A stretch of 64,000 nucleotides of DNA from Variovorax paradoxus. Its GTDB lineage: Bacteria; Pseudomonadota; Gammaproteobacteria; Burkholderiales; Burkholderiaceae_C. Positions within the stretch are counted from its first letter, which is position 1. Each line of letters starts with the position of its first letter. Made by a program: the position numbers and the translations under genes. Shown piece after piece: positions 1 through 9,340 of the stretch. The stretch spans positions 1,360,501 to 1,424,500 of the forward strand of contig CP063167.1 in assembly GCA_016806145.1 (NCBI GenBank), written 5' to 3'. The notes beneath the pieces were generated by a model. The model was not told the DNA's origin and made no database searches. It saw nothing but the letters and a program-made list of their open reading frames with translations.

Positions 1-2
1 AT

Positions 3-491
3 CCGCACCTGATCGGCGAGGCGCTCGCCCGGCGCGCCGGCGCGCCGCTGGTGCACGTGCCCTACCGCGGCGCCTCGCCCGCGCTGCAGGACCTGCTGGG
101 CGGCAGCATCGACATCGCCTTCCTCGGCACCGCCGTGGCCGCGGGCTATGCGCAGAAGGGACAGGTCAGGCTGGTGGCGGTGACGGGCGAGCGGCGCGAT
201 CCGCTGGCGCCGGACGTTCCCACCTTCGCCGAGCAGGGCATGGCGGAGGCGCTGGTGCGCATGTCGCCCTGGATCGGCGTGGCGGCGCCCGCGCGCACCC
301 CCGATGCCGTCGTGCACAAGCTGCAGCAGGCGCTGGTCGACGCCCTGGCCACGCAGGAGGTTCGCCGCACCCTGCGCGACCTCAGCATGGAGGCCGTCGG
401 TTCCACGCCGCAGGCCTTCGGTGCGCAGCTGCGCAACGACTTCCCGTGGATGACCGACCTGATTCGAGCGGCCGGTGTCGTCGCCGAATAG
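3..491 (+). CDS. Bug/TctC-family periplasmic substrate-binding protein, C-terminal part
   Basis: The frame is open from the first base of the window, so this is the 3' end of a gene that starts upstream. The visible 162 residues contain HVPYRGASPALQDLLGG, followed by IDIAFLG and a LVAVTGERR strand. This is the characteristic second half of the Bug (tripartite tricarboxylate transporter receptor) fold; the same HVPYRG motif is found in the receptor at 40776. The protein would bind a carboxylate in the periplasm, but the ligand cannot be read from sequence. The end overlaps the possible GTG start of the next gene, so this is probably the same transcription unit as the oxidoreductase and amidohydrolase downstream. 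Confidence 0.9.
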   Translation, partial: PHLIGEALARRAGAPLVHVPYRGASPALQDLLGGSIDIAFLGTAVAAGYAQKGQVRLVAVTGERRDPLAPDVPTFAEQGMAEALVRMSPWIGVAAPARTPDAVVHKLQQALVDALATQEVRRTLRDLSMEAVGSTPQAFGAQLRNDFPWMTDLIRAAGVVAE

Positions 492-513
492 CACGGGCCG
501 CTCCCAGCCAACG

Positions 514-2205
514 ATGGATGACATGCAGAACGACTACCTGATCGTCGGCGGAGGAACCGCTGGCGCCGTGATCGCGGCCCGGCTCTCCGAAGACCCCGCC
601 TGCCGCGTGGTGCTCATCGAGGCAGGCGACGACGTCGTCCCCGGCGACGAGCCGGCGGACATCCGCGATCCCTTTCCCGCGGCCACGCTCAACCCGCACT
701 ATTTCTGGAGCGGGCTGACGGCAACCGCCTCCGACGGCGGCGCGCCGGCGCCCTATCCGCAGGCGCGCGTGATGGGCGGCGGCTCCAGCATCAACGGTCT
801 CTATGCGCTGCGCGGCGTGCCCTCCGACTACGCACGCTGGGCCGAAGCGGGCGGCGGCGACTTCTCGTGGGATGGCGTGCTGCCGCGTTTCCGGGGCATC
901 GAGAACGACCGCGACCGCCAGGACCAGCGGGCGGGCTGGCATGCCGTCTCGCGCACGCCGAAGGAGCAATGGCCGGACTTCGTCCGGGCGATGGAACAGG
1001 CGGCCGGACGCGACGGGCTGCCTTTCGTGCCGGACATCAACGAGCAACCCGGCGACGGCTTCTTCGCGATGCCGAATGCCATCGATGCCGAGGCGCGCGT
1101 GACGACCGCCGGCAGCGTCCTGACGCCCGAGGTCCGCGCGCGAGCGAACCTGCGGATCCTGCCGAACACCGTCGCGACCCGGCTGCGCACGCAGGCGGAT
1201 ACCGTCGTCGGCGTGGATGCGATCCAGAACGGCGCGACGATTCGACTGAGCGCCGATCGCGTGGTCGTATGCGCCGGTGCCATCCATTCGCCGACGTTGC
1301 TGCTGCGTTCCGGCATCGGCCCGGCGGACGAACTCGCGGCGCTCGGGATTCGACCGGTTCTCGACCGCGCCGGCGTGGGGCGCAATCTGCAGAACCATCC
1401 GTACATGTTCTTTGCGCTCACGCTGCCGCGCGGCAAGCGCGTGGCCCCGGACCTGCGGCGCTTCGCGCTGGCCGGTATCCGGTCGTCGTCGCGGATGCCG
1501 GACTGCCCGCCCAGCGACCTGTTCAACTTCATCATCGGGCGCGTGAGCGGCGAGTCGTACGGTCCCGATTTCGCGCTGGTGGGAAGCGCCCTGTATGCGC
1601 CGAAGTCCCGCGGATCGGTGCGGCTGCGAAGCGCCGATGAACGCGATGCGCCGGACGTCAACTTCCGCTTCCTCTCGGACCCCGCGGATGCGCCGCGGAT
1701 GGTCGCCGCCGCGCGCCAGGCGGAGCGCCTGCTTCGCGATTCGGCGGTGCTTGCCCAGTACCACGAGGCCTTCCTGCTGCCGGGCGCGCTGGCCATCAAG
1801 CAGTTCAACCGGCCCGGCCTGGCCGGCAAGGCGCTGGCGCTCGCGGCGCAGGCGGCCGCCAATTCGCCGGCCATGCTTCGCCGCCGGATCTTCGGGCGAG
1901 CGTTCAACAGCGGCCCGCCCGCGGTGCACCGCGGGGGTGGAAGGGCGATCGCGGATGCGCAGATCCTCTCGTCGATCAGTCCCATGGGACATCCGGCGGG
2001 CACCTGTGCGATGGGCCGCGCGGCCGATCCGATGGCGGTGGTCGACCCGACGTTTCGCGTGCACGGCATGAAGAACCTGTTCGTCGCCGATGCCTCGGCG
2101 ATGCCGGTCGTTCCCAGTGCCAATACCAACCTTCCCACGATCCTGCTGGCCGAGATGGCGGCCGAGCGCATCGGTGCCTCCACCTTCGGCCCATTCGTTT
2201 CATGA
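514..2205 (+). CDS. GMC-family FAD-dependent oxidoreductase
   Basis: This protein of about 563 aa belongs to the glucose-methanol-choline oxidoreductase family. It opens with an FAD-binding Rossmann motif (LIVGGGTAGAVIAARL) and contains the GMC signature around MGGGSSINGLYALRG. Near the C-terminus GHPAGTCAMG carries the catalytic His, and SANTNLPTILLAE follows the typical dinucleotide-binding closing motif. Such enzymes oxidise alcohols or choline-like substrates in the cytoplasm. The frame is open back to a GTG at 475, which overlaps the end of the receptor gene. ATG codons at 514 and 523 lie directly before the Rossmann strand, so 514 was chosen; the upstream codons look non-native. The stop overlaps the next start by 4 bp, so the two genes are likely translationally coupled. 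Confidence 0.88.
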   Translation: MDDMQNDYLIVGGGTAGAVIAARLSEDPACRVVLIEAGDDVVPGDEPADIRDPFPAATLNPHYFWSGLTATASDGGAPAPYPQARVMGGGSSINGLYALRGVPSDYARWAEAGGGDFSWDGVLPRFRGIENDRDRQDQRAGWHAVSRTPKEQWPDFVRAMEQAAGRDGLPFVPDINEQPGDGFFAMPNAIDAEARVTTAGSVLTPEVRARANLRILPNTVATRLRTQADTVVGVDAIQNGATIRLSADRVVVCAGAIHSPTLLLRSGIGPADELAALGIRPVLDRAGVGRNLQNHPYMFFALTLPRGKRVAPDLRRFALAGIRSSSRMPDCPPSDLFNFIIGRVSGESYGPDFALVGSALYAPKSRGSVRLRSADERDAPDVNFRFLSDPADAPRMVAAARQAERLLRDSAVLAQYHEAFLLPGALAIKQFNRPGLAGKALALAAQAAANSPAMLRRRIFGRAFNSGPPAVHRGGGRAIADAQILSSISPMGHPAGTCAMGRAADPMAVVDPTFRVHGMKNLFVADASAMPVVPSANTNLPTILLAEMAAERIGASTFGPFVS

Positions 2206-3617
2206 CTTCCGCTTCTCAACGAATCCTGATCGCCGGCGCCACGGTGGTCTCGATGGACGATGCCCTGGGCGTCGTCGACAACGCCCGACTCGCCATCGAC
2301 GGCGAGCGCATCGCATCGCTTTCGAGCGGGGCCTGCGAAGCGCCGAGCCCGGGCGACGTCGAAGTCATCGACGCGCGCGGCTTCATCGTGATGCCGGGCT
2401 TCATCAACGCGCACATGCACACCTGGCAGACGGCGCTGCGCGGCGTGGCCAGCAACTGGACGCTGCTCGAATACTTCCGCTGGATGCACGCGGGCCTGGC
2501 GACGCGGTTCACGCCCAACGATATCCACGTCGGCACCCTGGCCGGCGCCCTCAACCAGCTCGACTGCGGCACCACGACGCTGGTCGACTGGTGCCACAAC
2601 AATCCGACGCCCGAGCACACGGATGCCGCGGTCGACGCGCTGGAGCGCAGCGGCATCCGCGCGGCCTTCTTCCATGGCAGTCCGAAGCCCGATCCGAAGC
2701 CCGGCCAGGCGCCCTTCTGGGAGGTCGCCCATCCGCGCAGGGAAGTGGAGCGACTGCTGGCGCAACCGCGCTTCGGCACGGGCCGGCGGCTGAGCCTGGG
2801 CATGGCCGTGCTCGGTCCGCATTACTCGACGCTCGATGTCGCGCGCGCGGACTTCAGGCTGGCGCGCGAGCTGGACCTGACGGCCTCGATGCACCAGGGA
2901 GGCGGTCCGGCACGCGCCCCAGGGGGCTGGGAGGTGCTCGAGCAAGAGGGCCTGCTGGGCCCGCGCATCAACATCGTGCACGGCAACGATCTCACCGATG
3001 CGCAGCTCGACCGCTTCGTCGGCGCCGGCGTCTCGTTCTCGGTCACGCCCGAGAACGAGATGACGCAGGGCCACGGCCATCCGATCGTCGGCCGCCTGCG
3101 CGACCGGGGCGTTGCCGCCTCCATCGGCGTGGACCTGGAGTCGGGCCTGTCGGGCGAGATGTTCACGGCGGCGCGCATCGCGCTGGTCCACCAGCGCTCG
3201 CTCGACAACCAGGCGTTTCGCCAGGCGGCGCGAGGCACCGATCCCGTCATTCCGCCGACCTCCACCCTCCGGACGATCGACGCCCTGCGGTGGGCGACGG
3301 TCGAGGGTGCGCGCATGCTGGGCCAGCTCGACCGCATCGGCACCGTGACGCCCGGCAAGCAGGCCGACCTGGTGTTGATCGACGCGAGGCGCCCCAACAT
3401 GCAGCCCCTGCACGATCCCGTCGCTGCCGCGCTCATGCAGACCAGCCTGGCCAACATCGATTCGGTGATGGTCGCGGGCAGATGGCGCAAGCGCGGCGGC
3501 CGGCTGGTCGGCGACGACCAGGTGCCGCTCGATCCCGAGCGGTGGCTGGCGCCGCTGAGGGAGTCGGGGCGTCGTCTGGCCGCGGCGGTGGGATGGCATC
3601 CGGCGCACAGGGCCTGA
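2202..3617 (+). CDS. Amidohydrolase-family metal-dependent hydrolase (TRZ/ATZ-like)
   Basis: A 471 aa protein of the cytosine deaminase / atrazine chlorohydrolase (TRZ/ATZ) branch of amidohydrolases. The N-terminal beta-sandwich start is followed by GFINAHMHTW, with metal-ligand His71 and His73. Further on are MHQGG and NIVHGNDL with predicted His ligands, and ASIGVDLESG with the expected Asp. The C-terminal GKQADLVLID strand closes the composite domain. It should hydrolyse or deaminate a cyclic or amide C-N bond in the cytoplasm; the substrate is unknown. It overlaps the upstream oxidoreductase gene by 4 bp (ATGA), and the pair lies behind a carboxylate receptor, which suggests a dedicated catabolic operon. 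Confidence 0.87.
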   Translation: MTSASQRILIAGATVVSMDDALGVVDNARLAIDGERIASLSSGACEAPSPGDVEVIDARGFIVMPGFINAHMHTWQTALRGVASNWTLLEYFRWMHAGLATRFTPNDIHVGTLAGALNQLDCGTTTLVDWCHNNPTPEHTDAAVDALERSGIRAAFFHGSPKPDPKPGQAPFWEVAHPRREVERLLAQPRFGTGRRLSLGMAVLGPHYSTLDVARADFRLARELDLTASMHQGGGPARAPGGWEVLEQEGLLGPRINIVHGNDLTDAQLDRFVGAGVSFSVTPENEMTQGHGHPIVGRLRDRGVAASIGVDLESGLSGEMFTAARIALVHQRSLDNQAFRQAARGTDPVIPPTSTLRTIDALRWATVEGARMLGQLDRIGTVTPGKQADLVLIDARRPNMQPLHDPVAAALMQTSLANIDSVMVAGRWRKRGGRLVGDDQVPLDPERWLAPLRESGRRLAAAVGWHPAHRA

Positions 3618-3629
3618 TACCGATGCTGT

Positions 3630-3647
3630 TCGTCGCCGAGGCGACGA
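3630..3647. other. Short stem-loop between convergent genes
   Basis: The arms TCGTCGCC and GGCGACGA are exact complements separated by two bases, in the 49-bp gap between the convergent amidohydrolase and kinase genes. No T-run follows on either strand, so it is not a clear intrinsic terminator. It could still act as an RNA 3' stability element for both transcripts. Confidence 0.3.
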
Positions 3648-3666
3648 CGAACACCGGGCGAACGAA

Positions 3667-5133
3667 CTAGAACCCCGCGCCCTTCATCGCCGCATCGAAG
3701 CGAAGCTGCCGCTCCAGCGCCACGCCATACGTCTCGTGAGCCCCCGCATCGAAGCGCACATGCTCGGTGAACTCGAAAGCGAAATCCGCCAGCCCGCCGA
3801 CACCAAGGCCTTCCAGCGCCAGCAGCGCGGCCCCGCGCAGCGAGGCCTCGTCGATTGCCGACACCTGCACGTCCTGCCCGATGCAGTCGGCGACGATCTG
3901 GCGCCAGGTGGCCGAGCGCGAGAGTGCGCCGCCCGTGACGACGATGCGCCGCGCGGGCCGCATGCGCGCTTCGAGCTGCTGCTTCAGGCCCGCGAAGCGC
4001 AGGCCGACGCTCTCGAGCATGGCGCGATGGATCTGGGCGCCGCTGGTGGCGGCCGTGATGCCCGCGATGCAGGCGGTGCGGCCGTCGATCCAGTCGGGGC
4101 TGCGCGCGCCCAGCACATAGGGCAGCACCGCGAGGCCGTGCGAATCAGGGGCCATCGCGGCCACCTGGGCATCGAGGTCCGGCGTGGCGCCTTCGAACAG
4201 GCCGCGTGTCCAAGCGGCCGAGGCGCCGCCCTCTGACATAGCCATGCCGCCCGCGAGCCGGCGCGCATCGACGCGATAGCACCAGAGGCCCGGATCGTCC
4301 AGGCGCGCCTCGTGCGCGTCCCACACCACGCGCATCGAGCCGCTGGTGCCGAGCATCAGCACCAGGGTGTCGCGGTCGATGCCGCCGACCCCGATGTTCG
4401 AGCAGGCGCCGTCGCCGGTGACGGGGAACCAGGGCACGCCCTGCAGCCGCGGCCAGCGCTGCGCGAACTCGGGCACGAGCTGGGTGCGCGGCTGGTCGGT
4501 CACCGGCGGCAGCATCGACACGGGCACGTCCGCGACCGCGAGGGCCTCGGGATGCCAGCCGAGCGACCACAGGTCGAACAGGCCGGTGCCCGAGGCCATC
4601 GAGACCGAGGTGCCGAGATCGCCGAAGAGGCGCGCCAGCAGGTGGTCGGCCGCCGACACCCAATGCGCGGTGGCGGCCCAGGCCACGGGGCGCGACTGCC
4701 GCAGCCACGGCAGCTTGGCGGTCCAGTAGCTCGAATGCACGGGGCAGCCGGTGTCGGGGCGCAGCGCGGCGGCGCGATGGCCGGGCTCGCGCTGGCCGGC
4801 CGCGATGGCGCCCGCGCGGCGATCGGCCCAGCTCAGCACCGCGGTGGTCGGCGCGCCGTGCGCATCGAGGCCGAGCAGGCTGTGCCAGAAGCAGCTGATG
4901 CCCACGCCGAGGATGCGCGTGTCGGGCGAGGCCTTCAGCACCTGGTCGATGGCTTCGATCACGCCGCGCGCCAGCGCCTCGGGATCGATCTCGGCCATGC
5001 CGGTGGCATCGGTGCGCAGCAGGTTGGCACGCTGCGAGGCCGGCCCATGGGGCATGCCCGCGAGGTCGAACAGCGCGGCGCGCGTGGAGGAAGTGCCGAT
5101 GTCGATCGACAGGACGGCGGAGGTGCTTCTCAT
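3667..5133 (-). CDS. FGGY-family carbohydrate kinase (gluconokinase-like)
   Basis: A 488 aa FGGY sugar kinase, the usual length for the family. The N-terminal phosphate-1 loop LSIDIGTSSTRAALFD and the glycine-rich ATP loop VVTGGALSRSATWRQIVAD near residue 400 are clear. LMLGTSGSMRVVWD resembles gluconokinase-type members. It is the last gene of an operon whose first gene is a 6-phosphogluconate dehydrogenase. Phosphorylation of gluconate or a related sugar acid or polyol to a 6-phosphate would therefore fit, but the substrate is inferred from context. The start lies 13 bp after the permease stop. Confidence 0.85.
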   Translation of the reverse strand: MRSTSAVLSIDIGTSSTRAALFDLAGMPHGPASQRANLLRTDATGMAEIDPEALARGVIEAIDQVLKASPDTRILGVGISCFWHSLLGLDAHGAPTTAVLSWADRRAGAIAAGQREPGHRAAALRPDTGCPVHSSYWTAKLPWLRQSRPVAWAATAHWVSAADHLLARLFGDLGTSVSMASGTGLFDLWSLGWHPEALAVADVPVSMLPPVTDQPRTQLVPEFAQRWPRLQGVPWFPVTGDGACSNIGVGGIDRDTLVLMLGTSGSMRVVWDAHEARLDDPGLWCYRVDARRLAGGMAMSEGGASAAWTRGLFEGATPDLDAQVAAMAPDSHGLAVLPYVLGARSPDWIDGRTACIAGITAATSGAQIHRAMLESVGLRFAGLKQQLEARMRPARRIVVTGGALSRSATWRQIVADCIGQDVQVSAIDEASLRGAALLALEGLGVGGLADFAFEFTEHVRFDAGAHETYGVALERQLRFDAAMKGAGF

Positions 5134-5146
5134 CGGGCGATGCAGC

Positions 5147-5974
5147 TCAGCCCTTCACGGCGCCCATGGTCAGCCCCTTCACCACATAGCGCTGGAAGAT
5201 CATCGTGAGAACCAGCGCCGGCGCCATGATCGCGACCGAGGCCGCCATCACGCCGCCCCAGTCGATCTCGGCGTACGAGAGGAAATTGAACACGGCGATC
5301 GGCAGGGTCTTGGTCTTCTCCATGCTGAGCACCTGCGAGAACATGAAGTTGTTCCACGAGAAGATGAAGGCCAGCGTGGTGGCGGTGATCACGCCCGGCC
5401 CCGACAGCGGCAGGATGATCTTGAAGAAGGCGTACTGGCGCGAGGCGCCGTCCACCATCGCCGATTCCTCCAGGTCGCGCGGCAGCGCCTCGAAGTAGCT
5501 CGCCATGATCCACACCACGATCGGCAGCGCGATCAGCATGTGGCTCAGCACCAGCGCGGTGTAGCTGTCCATCAGGTTCAGGCGCGAGAAGATGATGTAC
5601 CAGGGCATCAGGAACGAGATGCCCGGCATCAGACGTGCCAGCAGGATGAACATCGCGAGCCGGCGCTGCGTGAAGCGCGCGATCGAATAGGCGGCCGGCA
5701 ACCCCAGCAGCAGCGAGAACCCGACGGCCAGCAGCGCCACCGTGGTGGAGTTGATGAAGTACTTGACGAAGTCCTGCTCGCCGAACACCTTGCGGTAGTT
5801 CTGCAGGGTCGGGCTGAACACCAGCTTGGGCGGCCAGGCCACGATGTCCACCTGCGTCTTGAACGAGGAGGCCAGCATCCAGGCGAAGGGGAACAGCACG
5901 ATCAGCACCATGGCGATCACCGCCAGGTAGAACAGCACGCGCGGCAGCAAGGAACGGTTCGACGGTGTGCTCAT
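5147..5974 (-). CDS. Carbohydrate ABC transporter permease (second subunit, MalG-like)
   Basis: A 275 aa inner-membrane permease of the carbohydrate-uptake-1 class. A first membrane segment (LFYLAVIAMVLIVLFPFAW) is followed by the periplasmic loop and further hydrophobic stretches. The EAA coupling motif region is visible as EALPRDLEESAMVDGASRQ, which contacts the ATPase. The start MSTPSNRS at 5974 overlaps the stop of the upstream permease by 4 bp. A longer open frame upstream is only a shadow of that gene. It pairs with the permease at 5971-6852, the binding protein at 6917 and the ATPase at 8224. Confidence 0.92.
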   Translation of the reverse strand: MSTPSNRSLLPRVLFYLAVIAMVLIVLFPFAWMLASSFKTQVDIVAWPPKLVFSPTLQNYRKVFGEQDFVKYFINSTTVALLAVGFSLLLGLPAAYSIARFTQRRLAMFILLARLMPGISFLMPWYIIFSRLNLMDSYTALVLSHMLIALPIVVWIMASYFEALPRDLEESAMVDGASRQYAFFKIILPLSGPGVITATTLAFIFSWNNFMFSQVLSMEKTKTLPIAVFNFLSYAEIDWGGVMAASVAIMAPALVLTMIFQRYVVKGLTMGAVKG

Positions 5975-6852
5975 GTGTTCTCGCTCAGCTTGCGCAGCCG
6001 CGTGATGGCGAGGCTGCAGGCGAAGACCACGAGGAACAGCACCACCAGGACCACGGCCGCCTGGCCCATGCGGAAGTATTCGAAGCTGTACTTGAAGCCC
6101 ATGATGTTCAGTGTCTCGGAGGCATAGCCGGGGCCGCCGCCGGTCATCGCGAAGATGATGTCGAATGTCTTCAGCGCGTCGATCAGCCGCAGGATCAGCG
6201 CGGTGAGGATCACCGGCATCACCATCGGCAGGGTCACGAGCCGGATGATCTGCCACTCGCTGGCGCCGTCGATGCGCGCCGCCTCCACCGGTTCGTCGGA
6301 CAGCGAGGCCAGGCCCGCGAGCACGATCAGCGTGATCATCGGCGTCCATTGCCAGACGTCGACCAGCACCAGCGAGATGAGCACGGTGTCGGCATGCGAT
6401 ACCCACGAGCCCGTGGGCAGGCCGAACGCCTGCAGCACGTAGTTGGCCAGGCCGATGGTCGGATCGTAGAACAGGTTGAACACGATGCCCACCGCGACCG
6501 GCGTGGCGACCAGCGGCAGCAGCAGCAACAGCTTGGCGAGCGCGCGGCCGATGAAGGCGCGGTTGAGCAGCAGCGCCGCCGCCACGCCGAGCACGCCCTC
6601 GATGCCCACCGCGAGCACGGTGAAGGCGACGGTGCGCCACAGCGCATGCAGGAAGCGCGGCTCGGTGAGCACGCGCACGTAGCTGTTCACGCCCGAGAAG
6701 GAAGGCGGCATGCCCGAGGTGAGCGTCCAGTTGGTGAAGCTCAGCCAGGTGGTATAGAGCACCGGGAACACCATCAGCAGCGCGACGAAGAGCACCGCCG
6801 GCAGCGGAAAGATCCAGTGCAGGTGGCGCTCGGCGCGGGTGGAGTGGATCAT
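5971..6852 (-). CDS. Carbohydrate ABC transporter permease (first subunit, MalF-like)
   Basis: A 293 aa integral membrane protein with about six hydrophobic segments, starting with WIFPLPAVLFVALLMVFPVL. The EAA motif is seen as LSDEPVEAARIDGASEWQ, the binding site for the cytoplasmic ATPase. It forms the heterodimeric channel with the downstream permease, with which it overlaps by 4 bp. The gene follows the periplasmic binding protein by 64 bp, the standard order for sugar and polyol importers. Confidence 0.92.
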   Translation of the reverse strand: MIHSTRAERHLHWIFPLPAVLFVALLMVFPVLYTTWLSFTNWTLTSGMPPSFSGVNSYVRVLTEPRFLHALWRTVAFTVLAVGIEGVLGVAAALLLNRAFIGRALAKLLLLLPLVATPVAVGIVFNLFYDPTIGLANYVLQAFGLPTGSWVSHADTVLISLVLVDVWQWTPMITLIVLAGLASLSDEPVEAARIDGASEWQIIRLVTLPMVMPVILTALILRLIDALKTFDIIFAMTGGGPGYASETLNIMGFKYSFEYFRMGQAAVVLVVLFLVVFACSLAITRLRKLSENT

Positions 6853-6916
6853 GCGGCCTCCGTCGGGACTGGGTTCGATCGGCGATGCCGGGGCGCCGCC
6901 GCCCCGGTGGCCCCGC

Positions 6917-8173
6917 TCACTTGCCGTACTCGCCGGTGTCGCGCAGCAGGTCGTTCACCTTGGCCGCGCGGTCCTTGGCCATCGCCTCGATTTTGGTCGA
7001 GGTGCCCTTCGAGTTGATCGACTCGATGATGACCTCGCCGATCAGGTCGCGCGCCTCGCCCACGGCGCTCATGAAGGGCTTGTCGGCCGGGTAGCCGTTC
7101 TTCGCCGCGAAGGTGCGCGTCTCGACCAGGCCCGGGTTGACCTTGGCGAGCACGGCCTTGTCCTCCCACACCGAGGAGCGCGCCATGGTGATGTTGGCGA
7201 GCATGGCGCGCGTCGCCAGGTCCTTGCCGGTGGCCCAGTCGAGGAAGGTCTTCGCGAGGTCCTTCTTCTTCGACTGGCTCGCGATCGACATGCCCCAGGC
7301 CGTCACGTAGAACGGCGAGTTGGTGACCGGTCCGGCCGGGAAGTTGGCGATGCCGATCTTGTCGGCGCCGATGGAGGTCTTCGCGGGATCGACGAGCTGG
7401 CCGTAGAACACCGAGGCATCGGTCCACATCGCGACGCGGCCGGCCTGGAACAGCGGCATGATGTTCTCCCACGACATCGAGGTCACGCCCTTCGGACCGT
7501 AGCTGCCGACCACCTTGCCGTAGTAGCGGATCGCATCGACCGCGCCCTTGGAATCGAAGGCCGCCACGCCCTTGTCGAGGTACTGGCCGCCGTGGTTGTA
7601 GACGTAGCTCGAAAGCTGCGTGACGGCGGCCGCGCCCTTGCCGCGCGCCGCGAGACCGGCCACGCTGTCGGAGTTGAGCTTCTGCGCGGCGGCGGCGAGC
7701 TCGTCGAAGTTGGTCGGCACCTTGAGGCCCGCGGCGGCCAGCAGGTCCTTGCGATAGAACAGCACCTGCCATTCGGTCACCAGCGGCACGATGCTCGGCT
7801 TGCCGCCGTAGGTCGACACGCTCATCGCGGTGGCCGGGTAGTCGGCGAAGTCGTAGCCCGCGAGCGGTTCGAACCAGTTGTTCTTCGCGAACAGCTTGCC
7901 TTCCTGCAGCGGCCGGGTCATGAACACGTCGACCGACGAGGACTTGGTCGCGAACTCGGTCGTGAGCTTGGTCGAGAGCTGGCTCTCCTGCAGGCTCTCG
8001 GCATTGACCTTGATGCCGCTCTGCTTCTCGAACTCGGGGATCGCGGCCTTGAGCAGCTCGCCGTAGGGATGGTTGGCGAGCAGCACGCGGATCTCCTTGG
8101 TCTGCGCCAGGGCCGGGCCGCCGATGCCGAGCGCGAGCGCGGCGAGCAATGTGGTCTTGAGGGTCTTGTTCAT
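6917..8173 (-). CDS. Extracellular solute-binding protein of a sugar ABC importer
   Basis: A 418 aa family 1 solute-binding protein. Residues 1-23 form a Sec signal peptide ending at PALAQ, and the mature chain begins TKEIRVLLANHPYGELL. Features typical of sugar and polyol binders are visible: PEFEKQSGIKVNAE, the hinge region VPLVTEWQVLFYRKDLL, and AGRVAMWTDASVF. It should deliver a sugar or sugar acid to the two permeases immediately downstream. The ligand is not readable from sequence. The kinase and 6-phosphogluconate dehydrogenase in the operon suggest a hexonate, pentose or polyol. Confidence 0.92.
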   Translation of the reverse strand: MNKTLKTTLLAALALGIGGPALAQTKEIRVLLANHPYGELLKAAIPEFEKQSGIKVNAESLQESQLSTKLTTEFATKSSSVDVFMTRPLQEGKLFAKNNWFEPLAGYDFADYPATAMSVSTYGGKPSIVPLVTEWQVLFYRKDLLAAAGLKVPTNFDELAAAAQKLNSDSVAGLAARGKGAAAVTQLSSYVYNHGGQYLDKGVAAFDSKGAVDAIRYYGKVVGSYGPKGVTSMSWENIMPLFQAGRVAMWTDASVFYGQLVDPAKTSIGADKIGIANFPAGPVTNSPFYVTAWGMSIASQSKKKDLAKTFLDWATGKDLATRAMLANITMARSSVWEDKAVLAKVNPGLVETRTFAAKNGYPADKPFMSAVGEARDLIGEVIIESINSKGTSTKIEAMAKDRAAKVNDLLRDTGEYGK

Positions 8174-8223
8174 GGTGTCTCCAGTTGAAAGGGGCGCCTT
8201 CTTTGCAAGGGCGCTCGGGTGCG

Positions 8224-9327
8224 TCAGCCGATCGCGAGCGCGGTGGCCGGGTCGAACAGGTGCGATTTCTCCATCTTCACCTTGAGCCGCAGCACATCGC
8301 CCACGCGCAGCGGCGTGTCGGGCGTCTCCATGCGCGCGACGATCGAGTGCGCGCCGCAGCGCAGGTAGGCGAAGATCTCCGAGCCCAGCGTCTCCACGAC
8401 CTCGGCTTGGGCCTCGAAGCCCGTGGCCGGGTCGAAGGGCGCGTCGGCGCGCGCGAGCGAGATGTCCTCGGGCCGCAGGCCGAAGACGACGTCGCGCCCC
8501 GCGTGCGCCTGCAGCGGCTGCGCCAGGCGATCGGGCAGCGCGAGCCGCAGGCCCGGTGCCTCGACGTACAGGCGGCCGTCGGTTGGCTGCAGCTTCGCCT
8601 CGAGGAAGTTCATCGCCGGCGAGCCGATGAAGCCCGCCACCAGCCGGTTGGCCGGGCGCGAATACACCTCCATCGGCGTGCCGCTCTGCTGCAGCACGCC
8701 CTTGTTCATGATGAAGATGCGGTCGGCCATCGTCATGGCCTCGACCTGATCGTGCGTGACGTAGATGATCGTGGTGCCCAGGCGGCGATGCAGCTTGCTG
8801 ATCTCCGCGCGCATGGCCACGCGCAGCTTGGCGTCGAGGTTCGACAGCGGCTCGTCGAACAGGAAGAGCCGGGGCTTGCGCACGATGGCGCGGCCCAGCG
8901 CGACGCGCTGCCGTTGGCCGCCCGAGAGCTCCTTCGGCTTGCGCTCGAGCATCTCGCCCAGGCCGAGCACGTCGGCCGCCTCTTCCACGCGCTGGTCGAT
9001 CTCCTTCTTCGGCATCTGCCGGATCTTCAGGCCGAAGCTGATGTTGTCGCGGATGTTCAGGTGCGGATAGAGCGCATAGCTCTGGAACACCATCGCGATG
9101 TCGCGGTCCTTCGGCGGCATGTCGTTCACGCGCGTGTCGCCGATGTAGATGTCGCCCGAGGTCACGCTCTCCAGGCCCGCGATCATGCGCAGCGCCGTGG
9201 TCTTGCCGCAGCCCGAGGAGCCCACCAGCACGGCGAATTCCTTCTCCTCGATGCGCAGCGAGAGGTCGTCGACGACCTGGGTGTTCCCGAATCGCTTGAC
9301 GACGTTCTTCAGTGTCACGCCTGCCAT
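8224..9327 (-). CDS. Sugar ABC transporter ATP-binding protein (MalK/UgpC type)
   Basis: A 367 aa ATPase. Walker A is GSSGCGKTT, the signature motif is [14 protein letters not shown], and Walker B is [16 protein letters not shown], followed by the switch His in IIYVTHDQ. The C-terminal 120 residues form the TOBE/MalK regulatory domain ([12 protein letters not shown]), typical of ATPases energising carbohydrate importers. The start at 9327 ([14 protein letters not shown]) is chosen because upstream codons in the open frame are a shadow of the SIS gene. The gene sits between the SIS isomerase gene (13 bp away) and the binding protein gene (50 bp away). Confidence 0.93.
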   Translation of the reverse strand: MAGVTLKNVVKRFGNTQVVDDLSLRIEEKEFAVLVGSSGCGKTTALRMIAGLESVTSGDIYIGDTRVNDMPPKDRDIAMVFQSYALYPHLNIRDNISFGLKIRQMPKKEIDQRVEEAADVLGLGEMLERKPKELSGGQRQRVALGRAIVRKPRLFLFDEPLSNLDAKLRVAMRAEISKLHRRLGTTIIYVTHDQVEAMTMADRIFIMNKGVLQQSGTPMEVYSRPANRLVAGFIGSPAMNFLEAKLQPTDGRLYVEAPGLRLALPDRLAQPLQAHAGRDVVFGLRPEDISLARADAPFDPATGFEAQAEVVETLGSEIFAYLRCGAHSIVARMETPDTPLRVGDVLRLKVKMEKSHLFDPATALAIG

Positions 9328-9340
9328 GTCGTGCCGCCGT

